Notes under the pieces: model-generated | Database searches by the model: none | What the model was told of the DNA's origin: nothing | The model's input: the letters and a program-made list of their open reading frames with translations, nothing else | Source: Massilia agrisoli | Lineage (GTDB): Bacteria > Pseudomonadota > Gammaproteobacteria > Burkholderiales > Burkholderiaceae_D | Direction: 5' to 3' | Length of the DNA: 64,000 nt | NCBI RefSeq assembly: GCF_020831365.1 | Contig: NZ_JAJHPV010000009.1 | Location: 372,001 to 436,000 of the forward strand | Shown here: in pieces, positions 55,806-63,363 of the stretch | Layout: the number at the start of each line of letters is the position of its first letter | Position numbering within the stretch: the stretch's first letter is position 1 | Translations under genes and position numbers: made by a program

Positions 55806-56270
55806 ATGCTTGAAACTCCGCACATCACGCAGTCGGCGCCGCAACAGGCGGCGGTCATCCACCTGACCATCCCGCGCGACCAGATTCGCGCAGTGATGGG
55901 GCCGGGCATCCAGGAAGTCATCGACACGGTTGTGGCCCAGGGCATCGGTCCCGCCGGCCCTGTCTTTTCGCACCACTTCAGCATGCAGCCAGACACCTTC
56001 GACTTTGAAATCGGCGTGCCGGTGTCGCGCCCTGTCGCACCAACCGGCCGCGTCAAGCCAGGCGAACTGCCTGGCGCGAAAGTCGCGCGCACCGTATTGC
56101 ATGGCGGCTACGAAGCCCTGCCCGACGGCTGGGGCCAGTTCATGGCCTGGGTCGACGAGGAGGGCCTGCCAAAAGCGCCCGACCTGTGGGAGGTCTACGT
56201 GAAAGGGCCAAACCTCGACCCCGACCCTTCGACCTGGTGCACCGAACTCAACCAGCCACTGCTGGGCTAA
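55806..56270 (+). CDS. GyrI-like / AraC effector-binding domain protein
   Basis: The 154-aa protein has the GyrI-like small-molecule-binding fold. PQQAAVIHLTIPRDQIRAV leads a first half, and YEALPDGWGQFMAWVDEEGL with DLWEVYVKGP forms the second. Such proteins bind hydrophobic ligands or hydrolyse reactive esters. AGGGAG lies before the ATG; the longer frame start upstream was rejected. It starts the group with VOC, YciI and ECF sigma genes, all on the plus strand with short gaps. Confidence 0.82.
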   Translation: MLETPHITQSAPQQAAVIHLTIPRDQIRAVMGPGIQEVIDTVVAQGIGPAGPVFSHHFSMQPDTFDFEIGVPVSRPVAPTGRVKPGELPGAKVARTVLHGGYEALPDGWGQFMAWVDEEGLPKAPDLWEVYVKGPNLDPDPSTWCTELNQPLLG

Positions 56271-56294
56271 CTTAACTGCAAAAGGAGAACTATC

Positions 56295-56777
56295 ATGACA
56301 ACGCAAAACGTGAAACCGATTCCCGAAGGCATGCATACAGTGACCCCGCACCTGGTTTGCGCCGGCGCCGCCGATGCAATGGAGTTCTATAAAAAGGCGT
56401 TCGGCGCCGTCGAGCTGCACCGCCTGCCGGGCCCGGATGGAAAACTGATGCACGGGGCGCTTCGCATCGGCGACTCGACCGTCATGCTGGTCGACGAGAA
56501 CCCGCAGTGGCAGGCGTTTGGGCCGAAGTATTTAAAAGGCTCGCCGGTAACGATACACTTGTACGTCGAGGACGCCGACGCGGTCTTCGCCCAGGCCGTC
56601 GCCAGCGGCGCCAACGCGATGATGCCGGTAACGGAAATGTTCTGGGGCGACCGCTATGGCGTCGTGACCGATCCATTCGGGCACAACTGGTCAATCGCCA
56701 CGCACGTCCGTGACGCGACGCCGGAAGAAATGATGGCAGCTGCCAAAACCGGCTGCGCCGAAGTACAACAACAATAA
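56295..56777 (+). CDS. VOC (PhnB-like glyoxalase-fold) protein
   Basis: The 160-aa protein shows the VOC beta-alpha-beta3 modules. VTPHLVCAGAADAMEFYKKAFGA is the start of module one, and VTIHLYVEDADAVFAQAVASGA the start of module two. FWGDRYGVVTDPFGHNWSIATH is the PhnB-type metal-site region. It binds or converts a small molecule. A strong AAGGAGAA precedes the ATG. VOC and YciI genes commonly accompany sigma factors of this type. Confidence 0.9.
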   Translation: MTTQNVKPIPEGMHTVTPHLVCAGAADAMEFYKKAFGAVELHRLPGPDGKLMHGALRIGDSTVMLVDENPQWQAFGPKYLKGSPVTIHLYVEDADAVFAQAVASGANAMMPVTEMFWGDRYGVVTDPFGHNWSIATHVRDATPEEMMAAAKTGCAEVQQQ

Positions 56778-56787
56778 GGAGAACAAC

Positions 56788-57213
56788 ATGCGTTTCATGA
56801 TCATCGTAAAAGCCACCTCCGAATCGGAGGCAGGCAAGATGCCAAGCGAGAAGCTGCTGGCTGACATGGGCAAGTACAACGAAGAGCTGGTGAAGGCTGG
56901 CGTGATGCTCGCGGGCGAAGGCCTGCACCCAAGCTCGAAAGGCGCGCGCGTCAAATTCTCGGGGCCCGAGCGCACCGTTGTCGACGGCCCGTTCACCGAG
57001 ACCAAGGAGCTGGTCGCCGGCTTCTGGCTGTGGGAAGTGAAGTCGAAAGAGGAAGCGATCGAGTGGGTCAAGCGCTGTCCGAACCCGATGGAAGGCGACT
57101 CCGAGATCGAGATCCGCCAGGTGTTCGAGGCCTCCGATTTCGGCGACGAGTTCACGCCCGAGCTGCGCGCGCAGGAAGAAGCCCTGCGCGAACAGATCGC
57201 AGCCAAACACTAA
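56788..57213 (+). CDS. YciI-like DGPF-domain protein
   Basis: The 141-aa protein has the YciI/DGPF fold: MRFMIIVKATSESEAGKMP at the start, VVDGPFTETKELVAGFWLWE with the DGPF motif (about residues 72-91), and the conserved AIEWVKRCP. The function of DGPF proteins is not established. They are linked to ECF42 sigma factor genes, as here. TAAGGAGAA precedes the ATG. Confidence 0.9.
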   Translation: MRFMIIVKATSESEAGKMPSEKLLADMGKYNEELVKAGVMLAGEGLHPSSKGARVKFSGPERTVVDGPFTETKELVAGFWLWEVKSKEEAIEWVKRCPNPMEGDSEIEIRQVFEASDFGDEFTPELRAQEEALREQIAAKH

Positions 57214-57228
57214 GTAAAGGAAGCAGCC

Positions 57229-58053
57229 ATGCGATTCCTGATCTTCCGAAAAGCCGATGCCGACACCGAGCAGGGCGCAATGCCCAGCGACGAGCTGTTG
57301 ACCGCGATGGGCGCCTACAACCAGCAGCTGGTCGATGCAGGTGTGATGCGCGCCGGCGAAGGCTTGCGGCCCACGCGCGAGGCGGTGCGCATGACGCTGT
57401 CCAGCGGCCAGGCCACCGTCATCGATGGCCCGTTCACCGAAACCAAGGAGCTGATCGCGGGCCTGTCCGTCTTCGAAGCCGCTTCGCGCGAGGAGGTGGT
57501 GAACTGGATCAAGCAGTGGCCCATGCAGGATGGCGGCGGCAACGTCACCGTCGAGATCCGCGAGGCTGGCTGCCCGGGCGGGTGCGCCGAGGTGCGCCCG
57601 AACCCCGACGCAAACCCGGAAGGCAAGCGCTTCGCCGTCCTGCTGCGCTCCAGCCCCGCGCTGGAGGCGGAGGAGCCGGTAGCGCAGGAAAAGCTCGACC
57701 GGCTCGACGCCCACAACGCGGCGGAAGCGGCCAAGGGCGTCCTGCTGGCGGCGGACGGCTTGCGTTCAAGCGCGCGCGCCAGCCGCGTGCAGTTCAACGG
57801 TGGCAAGGCAACCGTGCTCGATGGCCCCTTCACCGAAATCAAGGAGCTGATCGCGGGCTATTGGATGATCCGCGTGGCGTCGATGAACGATGCCATCGAA
57901 TGGGCAAAGCGCAATCCGTACCCGACCGGGCCTGATGTCGAAGTCGAAATCCGGCCGATGTACGAGCTCGATGACCTCGATGTCGACTTCACGCCGGAGC
58001 TGCGCGCCGCGGAGCAGCGCATGCGCCAGATGCAGCTCGAAGCCACTCGCTAG
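57229..58053 (+). CDS. Two-domain YciI/DGPF protein
   Basis: The 274-aa protein is two YciI domains in tandem. The first (1-120) has MRFLIFRKADADTEQGAMP and IDGPFTETKELIAGLSVFE; the second (about 130-260) has FAVLLRSSP and LDGPFTEIKELIAGYWMIR. Both halves keep the DGPF motif, so the fusion seems functional. It lies 15 bp behind the single-domain gene. GGAAG precedes the ATG. Confidence 0.9.
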   Translation: MRFLIFRKADADTEQGAMPSDELLTAMGAYNQQLVDAGVMRAGEGLRPTREAVRMTLSSGQATVIDGPFTETKELIAGLSVFEAASREEVVNWIKQWPMQDGGGNVTVEIREAGCPGGCAEVRPNPDANPEGKRFAVLLRSSPALEAEEPVAQEKLDRLDAHNAAEAAKGVLLAADGLRSSARASRVQFNGGKATVLDGPFTEIKELIAGYWMIRVASMNDAIEWAKRNPYPTGPDVEVEIRPMYELDDLDVDFTPELRAAEQRMRQMQLEATR

Positions 58054-58065
58054 GCGACGCCGTCG

Positions 58066-59343
58066 ATGACAAAGGACAGCACGCACCGGGTCATCGAGGG
58101 CGTCTGGCGCATCGAGTCGGCTCGCATCATCGGCGCGCTGGCGCGCATGCTGCGCGACGTCGGACTGGCCGAGGAACTGGCGCAGGATGCGCTGGTGGGC
58201 GCGCTGGAACGCTGGCCCGCGTCCGGCGTCCCCGACAACCCGGCCGCTTGGCTGATGGCGGTGGCGAAGAACCGCGCGCTCGACCACCTGCGCCACGTAA
58301 AGCTCCACCAGTCCAAGGAATCCGAGCTCACCTACGAAATCGAAACGCAGCTGGAGGACGCCGCGCCCGACCTCGACGCCGCGCTGGACGACGACTTCGG
58401 CGACGACATGCTGCGGCTGATGTTCGTCTGCTGCCACCCGGTGCTGTCGACCGAGGCGCGCGCCGCGCTGGCCTTGCGCCTGCTGGGCGGCCTGAGTACC
58501 GACGAAATCGCGCGCGCCTTCCTGGTGTCCGAACCCACGGTGGCGCAACGCATCGTTCGGGCCAAGCGCACCTTGTCCGAAGCGCGCGTGCCGTTCGAGG
58601 TGCCTGCTGCCGACCAGCTGGTGGCGCGCATCGGTTCAGTGCTGCAGGTGATTTACCTGATCTTCAACGAGGGTTATTCCGCCAGTGCCGGCGACGACTG
58701 GCAGCGTCCCAAACTGTGCGAGGAGGCGCTGCGGCTCGGCCGCATCCTCGCCGCGCGCATGCCAGCTGAAGGCGAAGTGCATGGCCTTGTCGCCCTGATG
58801 GAAATCCAGTCCTCGCGTACCCGCGCGCGCATGGGCCCGAAAGGCGAGCCGGTACTGCTGATGGACCAGGACCGAGCGCGTTGGGACCAGCTGCTGATCC
58901 GCCGCGGCTTCGCTGCTTTGGCGCGGGCGGCAAAGCCCGGCGAGGCGCTTGGCCCGTACGGACTGCAGGCTGCCATCGCCGCCTGCCACGCCCGCGCAGT
59001 GCGGGCGGAGGATACCGACTGGACCCGCATCGCGGCGCTGTACGACGCGCTCGCGCAAGTGGCGCCATCGCCGGTGGTGGAGCTTAACCGCGCGGTCGTG
59101 CTGTCGATGGCTTACGGTCCTGCGGCGGGCCTGGAACTGGCCGACCAGCTGGCGAATGAACCCCAACTGCGCAACTACCACCTGCTGCCAAGCGTGCGCG
59201 GCGACCTGCTGGCCAAGCTGGGCCGCGACGCCGAGGCGCGCGCCGAATTCGAGCGTGCGGCGTCGCTGACGAACAACCTGCGCGAGCGCGAACTGCTGCT
59301 GGCGCGGGCGCGCGACTGCGGGCGAAAGCTGGGCGCGGGCTGA
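58066..59343 (+). CDS. ECF sigma factor, ECF42 type, with C-terminal TPR-like extension
   Basis: The 425-aa protein starts with sigma-70 region 2 (LARMLRDVGLAEELAQDALV, then PDNPAAWLMAVAKNRALDHLR). Region 4 is LSTDEIARAFLVSEPTVAQRIVRAKR (about 145-170). Beyond residue 190 it carries a long extension (DUF6596/TPR-like) with AALYDALAQVAPSPVVELNRAV. This architecture defines ECF42, a group lacking a classical anti-sigma factor and sitting next to DGPF genes. It starts 12 bp after the two-domain YciI gene. It presumably directs transcription of its own group. Confidence 0.93.
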   Translation: MTKDSTHRVIEGVWRIESARIIGALARMLRDVGLAEELAQDALVGALERWPASGVPDNPAAWLMAVAKNRALDHLRHVKLHQSKESELTYEIETQLEDAAPDLDAALDDDFGDDMLRLMFVCCHPVLSTEARAALALRLLGGLSTDEIARAFLVSEPTVAQRIVRAKRTLSEARVPFEVPAADQLVARIGSVLQVIYLIFNEGYSASAGDDWQRPKLCEEALRLGRILAARMPAEGEVHGLVALMEIQSSRTRARMGPKGEPVLLMDQDRARWDQLLIRRGFAALARAAKPGEALGPYGLQAAIAACHARAVRAEDTDWTRIAALYDALAQVAPSPVVELNRAVVLSMAYGPAAGLELADQLANEPQLRNYHLLPSVRGDLLAKLGRDAEARAEFERAASLTNNLRERELLLARARDCGRKLGAG

Positions 59344-59387
59344 TCTCGCGGACGGCCGGGCCTGGCGAACTGTGCTAGGCTTTTGGC

Positions 59388-59945
59388 ATGAAAACACTGA
59401 CCGGAATTCGTCTTGCGGCAACTCTGCTGGCCTGCTCCTTGCTGGCTTCCTGCGCCAACGTGTTCGGCCCGCGCCAGGTCGAGCTGCCGCTGCATAAACT
59501 GCAGGCCGGCATGGAACGGCGCTTCCCGCTGAACAACCGGGTGCTGGAACTTTTCGAGATCAGGCTGACCCGGCCGCAACTCGCCTTGCTGCCCGATACC
59601 AACCGCGTGGCGCTGACCATGGATGCGTCGGTTGCGCCGCCGTTCCTGCGCCAGTCGTGGACGGGGACCATGGCGATGTCGGGGCGTTTGTATGTCGACG
59701 CTGCACGCGGCGCCGTGATGATGGCCGAGCCGCGGGTGGACCAGTTCGCGATCGACGGCATGGACCAGTCGCGCCAGCGGCAGGTGACCAAGGTGGCCAA
59801 CGTGCTGGTAGATCAACTGGTGCGGGATACGCCGGTGTACAGCTTCAGGCCGGAAGATTTGCGTTATGCGGGCGTGCAGTTTGTGCCGACCCGGATTACC
59901 GCCGCGCGCGACGCCCTGCTTGTGACGCTGGAACCGGTTCGCTAA
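59388..59945 (+). CDS. DUF1439 lipoprotein
   Basis: The 185-aa protein has a lipoprotein signal peptide (LLACSLLASCAN, lipobox LASC). The body is of DUF1439 (YceB-like) type: LPLHKLQAGMERRFPLNNRVLELFE and the C-terminal strands VQFVPTRITA. It is probably anchored in a membrane facing the periplasm; the function is unknown. A repeat B pair lies behind it. Confidence 0.85.
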   Translation: MKTLTGIRLAATLLACSLLASCANVFGPRQVELPLHKLQAGMERRFPLNNRVLELFEIRLTRPQLALLPDTNRVALTMDASVAPPFLRQSWTGTMAMSGRLYVDAARGAVMMAEPRVDQFAIDGMDQSRQRQVTKVANVLVDQLVRDTPVYSFRPEDLRYAGVQFVPTRITAARDALLVTLEPVR

Positions 59946-59960
59946 CGAACCTCTAGAAAT

Positions 59961-60050
59961 GTAGGGCGGAAGAGCGAAGCGTCATCCGCCGATTTGCGTC
60001 AACGGGGCGCTGATTCGGCGGATGACGCACTTCGTGCTCTTCCGCCCTAC
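59961..60050. repeat. Palindromic repeat family B, near-perfect inverted pair
   Basis: GTAGGGCGGAAGAGCGAAGC starts the left arm and the right arm ends GCTCTTCCGCCCTAC. Both arms also include the inner ATCCGCCGA / TCGGCGGAT. The whole can fold into one long hairpin, between two convergent genes, so a transcription-stopping role is plausible. Confidence 0.9.
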
Positions 60051-60060
60051 GCATGCCCGA

Positions 60061-61008
60061 TCAATCGCCATCCTCAATCCGCTCCGGCGGCAAGGCCCAC
60101 TTCAGCCCCCGCGTAATCACAGCCGGAAACACGGTCAGGTGATCCTCATCCGGGATGATCAGGGTCTGCACCTCAAGGCTCTTGTAGCGGCGCGACTCCA
60201 GCACATGCTCCATCGCCTGCAGGTCGCGCACCATGTCCACCGTCTTGTTGTAGCGTGGATTGTTTGAACTGAAGTTCAGGGTCTCATACGATGCCACCGC
60301 CATGAACACTTTGGCCGGCAGGTCGCTGTGCGACTTCGCATAGCTGCGCTCGGTAGCAAAGGCCACGCGCCGGTCGAACCACAGCGACGGACTGCCGATG
60401 ATGTATTTCTCGAACATCGACGGTTCCGTGAACAGCACGTGCAGCCCGAACAGCCCGCCGAACGAGTGCCCGGCATAAATCGCGCGCTTCATGTCGGCGC
60501 GATAATGATGCGCCACCATCGGGAAGACTTCTTCGGCGATGAACTTGCGGTATCCTTCGGCCTCGCCGTACACGGGCGGCGGGCTGAGCATGTCGGACAC
60601 AGCATCCCGGTCGCCATTCGCGGTCGGCGTGTAATCGCGGCGGCGGCTGTATTCCGGCGTCTCGCCCTTGGCATACGACAGGCCGACGAGGATGAAGTCC
60701 TCCATGTCTTCGCCGCCGTTGCGGATGCGTCTGGCGATGCTGCGGATGAGCGGAAACGCGTAGTTGGCGTCGGTGACAAACAACACGGGATAGCGGCGCG
60801 TGCTCTCGGCGTAGCCCCGCGGCAGGCTGATGAACAGCTGATAGTCGCGGTGCAGCGATTTCGCGCGGATATCGCGGACCTCGGTACCCTCGAGCACGTA
60901 CGGCTGCGGCGCGTGGTCGCTGCCGATGCGTGCGTCCGGCGCACGTTCCGAACAGGCGGAGACGGCGGCCAGCACCAGCATCGACGACAGGAATTGCACC
61001 GATCTCAT
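60061..61008 (-). CDS. Esterase of the IroE/Fes (putative esterase, alpha/beta hydrolase) family, lipoprotein
   Basis: The 315-aa protein has a lipoprotein-type signal (MLVLAAVSACSE). The alpha/beta-hydrolase core has PVLFVTDANYAF and FILVGLSYAKGE. YAGHSFGGLFGLHVLF (about residues 169-184) carries the nucleophile serine in G-H-S-F-G. TLIIPDEDHLTVFPAV (about 287-302) holds the catalytic histidine, in the -DEDH- context of IroE/BesA-type esterases. The natural ester is unknown; family members cut siderophore or acyl esters. A periplasmic location is likely. Confidence 0.85.
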   Translation of the reverse strand: MRSVQFLSSMLVLAAVSACSERAPDARIGSDHAPQPYVLEGTEVRDIRAKSLHRDYQLFISLPRGYAESTRRYPVLFVTDANYAFPLIRSIARRIRNGGEDMEDFILVGLSYAKGETPEYSRRRDYTPTANGDRDAVSDMLSPPPVYGEAEGYRKFIAEEVFPMVAHHYRADMKRAIYAGHSFGGLFGLHVLFTEPSMFEKYIIGSPSLWFDRRVAFATERSYAKSHSDLPAKVFMAVASYETLNFSSNNPRYNKTVDMVRDLQAMEHVLESRRYKSLEVQTLIIPDEDHLTVFPAVITRGLKWALPPERIEDGD

Positions 61009-61356
61009 GCGTCAGATTTCCTCACCAGAACGCTAAAAAAAATACCTGCATCGGAGTCCACGGCAACGCTTTACCCGCTATGCATTCCTGCTATTATTTA
61101 TCCAGCTGAGTTGTAAACAGCGCTGCCCGACGACTGCGATCGTAGCTGTGCAACGCCTGGTTGGCGTTGCTTAACTGCAAGGCAACGCCAGTTAGCTGGC
61201 ACTGGCGAGTGGCGGCAGGATGAGTTGTTTTTTCGCGGTAGGAATTCACTTACTTCGCGCCAATAATGCCGGGTTTGCGGATTCTCATTGCCACGGAGTT
61301 CCAACTGAGTAATCTTGCTGTAAGACTTTGATGGACTGCCTGCGAAGGGGTGAATC
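61009..61356. other. Gene-free stretch with structured RNA candidate
   Basis: No supported reading frame is present apart from the ends of neighbours. It holds the set of competing hairpins described at 61150-61200 and the ribosome site of the small zinc protein. Confidence 0.55.
61150..61200 (+). promoter_or_regulatory. Competing hairpins, possible leader RNA switch
   Basis: GCAACGCC (61150-61157) pairs with GGCGTTGC (61163-61170). The same GGCGTTGC can instead pair with a second GCAACGCC (61182-61189). TAACTG (61172-61177) with CAGTTA (61189-61194), and GCCAG with CTGGC (61187-61200), are further alternatives. Mutually exclusive stems are typical of regulatory leaders, but the transcript is not shown and the gene lies 157 bp on. 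Confidence 0.35.
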
Positions 61357-61563
61357 TTGGGAACGATACAGGAGAATTTGCCGGAGAATGACGGCAACGT
61401 TGAGTTGCCCGCCGCCCCGCCGCTGGGTGCAGTCTGCGCACGCCAGGCTTTGCCGGCCAAGGGTTCGTGCTGGTACTGCGAGAAGCCGCTCGACAGCGTG
61501 CGCCGATTCTGCGGCAAGGATTGCGCGGATTCGTTCGACGAAGAAGCGGAATACACGCGCTGA
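61357..61563 (+). CDS. Small zinc-ribbon-like protein
   Basis: The 68-aa protein has a C-terminal pair of Cys motifs, CWYCEKPLDSVRRFCGKDC, that could bind zinc. The N-terminus is acidic and Pro/Ala-rich. It starts at TTG with AAGGGG about 7 bp upstream; another TTG at 61378 is possible. No function is known. It is convergent with the Hpt gene. Confidence 0.65.
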   Translation: MGTIQENLPENDGNVELPAAPPLGAVCARQALPAKGSCWYCEKPLDSVRRFCGKDCADSFDEEAEYTR

Positions 61564-61576
61564 AGCGCGCCAGCGC

Positions 61577-62209
61577 TTATCCGGCCTGGCCCGGACGGCG
61601 CAATGCGCCAAGCGCGCGCTCGTAATCGAACTCGTTGGCGGCCGCCGCGACTTCTTCAAACTGGGCGTCGCCCAAGATCATCCGCAGGCTTGCTTCAGAT
61701 TCATCGAGCAGGTCGATCGCCGCACCATCCCCATTCATCAGCAGGTCGAGCAGCTCGGCGAGCAGCGCCGGGTCGGCCGTGGCCGCACCCGCAGGGCTGG
61801 CGTGCGCCATGGCAGGGGGCGCGTCGTTCAGCAGCATGTCGAGTATGGAGATAACTTGCGCGAGGGCAGGTTTGAGGGCGTCCATGCACTGCGCTTCACT
61901 GCCCGACGAGGTGCGCAGCGCAGTTTCCAGCGCGCTCGCCACCTGGTGCAGCGGCCGCGCGCCGATCATGCCGGCGGCGCCTTTGAGCGTATGGGACAGG
62001 CGGTGGGCCAGCGCCCGGTCGCCGGCGTCGAGTGCCGCGCGGATCGGCTGGTCGCCGTCGCTGTAGTCTTTGCGAAAGCGACGCAGCATGCGCGCGTACA
62101 GGTCGCGGTCGCCCATGACACGGTCGATGCCGTCGCCAACATCCACCACTTCACGGGCCGCGGCGCCTGCGCGAAGTTCGATCGTGCCTGGGGTGTGGTC
62201 TTCTGTCAT
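61577..62209 (-). CDS. Histidine phosphotransfer (Hpt) domain protein
   Basis: The 210-aa protein has an Hpt domain in residues about 20-125. LAHRLSHTLKGAAGMIGAR holds the phosphorylated histidine in the H-x-L-K-G motif. A shorter helical tail follows. It relays phosphate between response-regulator domains of a phosphorelay. No kinase or regulator gene is adjacent, so its partners are elsewhere. Confidence 0.88.
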   Translation of the reverse strand: MTEDHTPGTIELRAGAAAREVVDVGDGIDRVMGDRDLYARMLRRFRKDYSDGDQPIRAALDAGDRALAHRLSHTLKGAAGMIGARPLHQVASALETALRTSSGSEAQCMDALKPALAQVISILDMLLNDAPPAMAHASPAGAATADPALLAELLDLLMNGDGAAIDLLDESEASLRMILGDAQFEEVAAAANEFDYERALGALRRPGQAG

Positions 62210-62281
62210 CGCCTTACTGAGTCATGCGTTGGAGTCAACGTACGATATCAGATTTCCATCCAAATCCTGTAATTTGGAAAC

Positions 62282-63244
62282 TTACTTTGTAGTGAAGAAC
62301 CACGTTTTGGTCGTCGGTACACCGTTCAGGGTGCCGGTAAAGGTCACGTCATAGACGGTATTGGCCTTCAACACCGCCAACGGGACGATGGCCGCGGCCG
62401 GCGAGGTGCGTGCGCTGGTGTTTTCGCCAGCCTTGATCAGCCTGGTTTGCAGGTCGGCGCCGCCGCGTGGACGCATGGTGAAGCTCTGCACCACCACGTT
62501 GACGTCGATATCCGCATGGACGCTGACCGGATAGCCGACTTCGTTCAGGTTCGGGACCGGGTCCGGCGCTTCGTAGTCGCTGAAAAAGTTGCTTGCCACT
62601 TTCACTTGTCCGTTAAACGGCCAGGTCACCAGGTTGCGGCTGCCCACGCCGGGGCCATAGCCGTTGGTGGCGGCGAAATTGGTGGTGAAGTAGGTGTAGC
62701 CCGCGCTGGTGGTTGCCGCTCCGGTGCCGACTTCCTTGAACTTTGGTTCGAAGATGACAAAGCGGTGGTAGATGGCGGTAATCAGTTCTTCCGCCATATA
62801 GAACCCCGATCCGTTGGAGGTCGCCGATATGACCTCGCCATAAGCGTAAGTTCCGCGGTTGTAGACATAGCCGGCAGCGAGCATGCGGTCGCCCTGGTTC
62901 ACGCCGGTAAAGCCGGGTTTCCCGACGGTCTGCTCGTGGCTGACGATGTTGTTGGCTTTCTGGTATTCGGAATGCCCGGCCGCTGCGCGGTCGAGCAACT
63001 CGTTGCGGGTCAGCACCGGCATTCCCGCCTGTGCGCGGCGGTAATTAATCCAGTTCATGCCGTCTTGCGGCACGTTGTTCAGGAGTGTGGGCGCGCCGGG
63101 TTCCTGCGGAAGCACACTCGGCGCTACCGATGCGGGCGCGACTGCCTGGGCGGTGTCGCCACCGCCGCCGCCGCCGCAGGCGGCCAGCGCCAGTGCAGTC
63201 AGGAGCCCAGCCGTATACAGCTTCCAGCGACCCGATGTGCTCAT
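62282..63244 (-). CDS. CAP-domain (SCP/PR1) lipoprotein
   Basis: The 320-aa protein has a signal peptide with lipobox (LLTALALAACG) and a glycine run. The CAP domain (about residues 60-200) shows NWINYRRAQAGMPVLTRNELLDRAAAGHSEYQ, followed by HEQT and the strand YAYGEVIS. Bacterial CAP proteins are secreted or surface-attached, and their activity is mostly unknown. The ATG at 63244 has GGGAG 7 bp upstream; the 46 codons open before it have no signal features. It is divergent from pssA. Confidence 0.85.
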   Translation of the reverse strand: MSTSGRWKLYTAGLLTALALAACGGGGGGDTAQAVAPASVAPSVLPQEPGAPTLLNNVPQDGMNWINYRRAQAGMPVLTRNELLDRAAAGHSEYQKANNIVSHEQTVGKPGFTGVNQGDRMLAAGYVYNRGTYAYGEVISATSNGSGFYMAEELITAIYHRFVIFEPKFKEVGTGAATTSAGYTYFTTNFAATNGYGPGVGSRNLVTWPFNGQVKVASNFFSDYEAPDPVPNLNEVGYPVSVHADIDVNVVVQSFTMRPRGGADLQTRLIKAGENTSARTSPAAAIVPLAVLKANTVYDVTFTGTLNGVPTTKTWFFTTK

Positions 63245-63363
63245 GGTTTTACTCCCATACATATTTACGTCAGCCATCAATTCTAGGGGAAAATGAGAAT
63301 TGGTGAGATTTGATTTGCTCATCCGAACCGCAGCGCAATTAACCGCGCTGTAGAATGCCAAAT

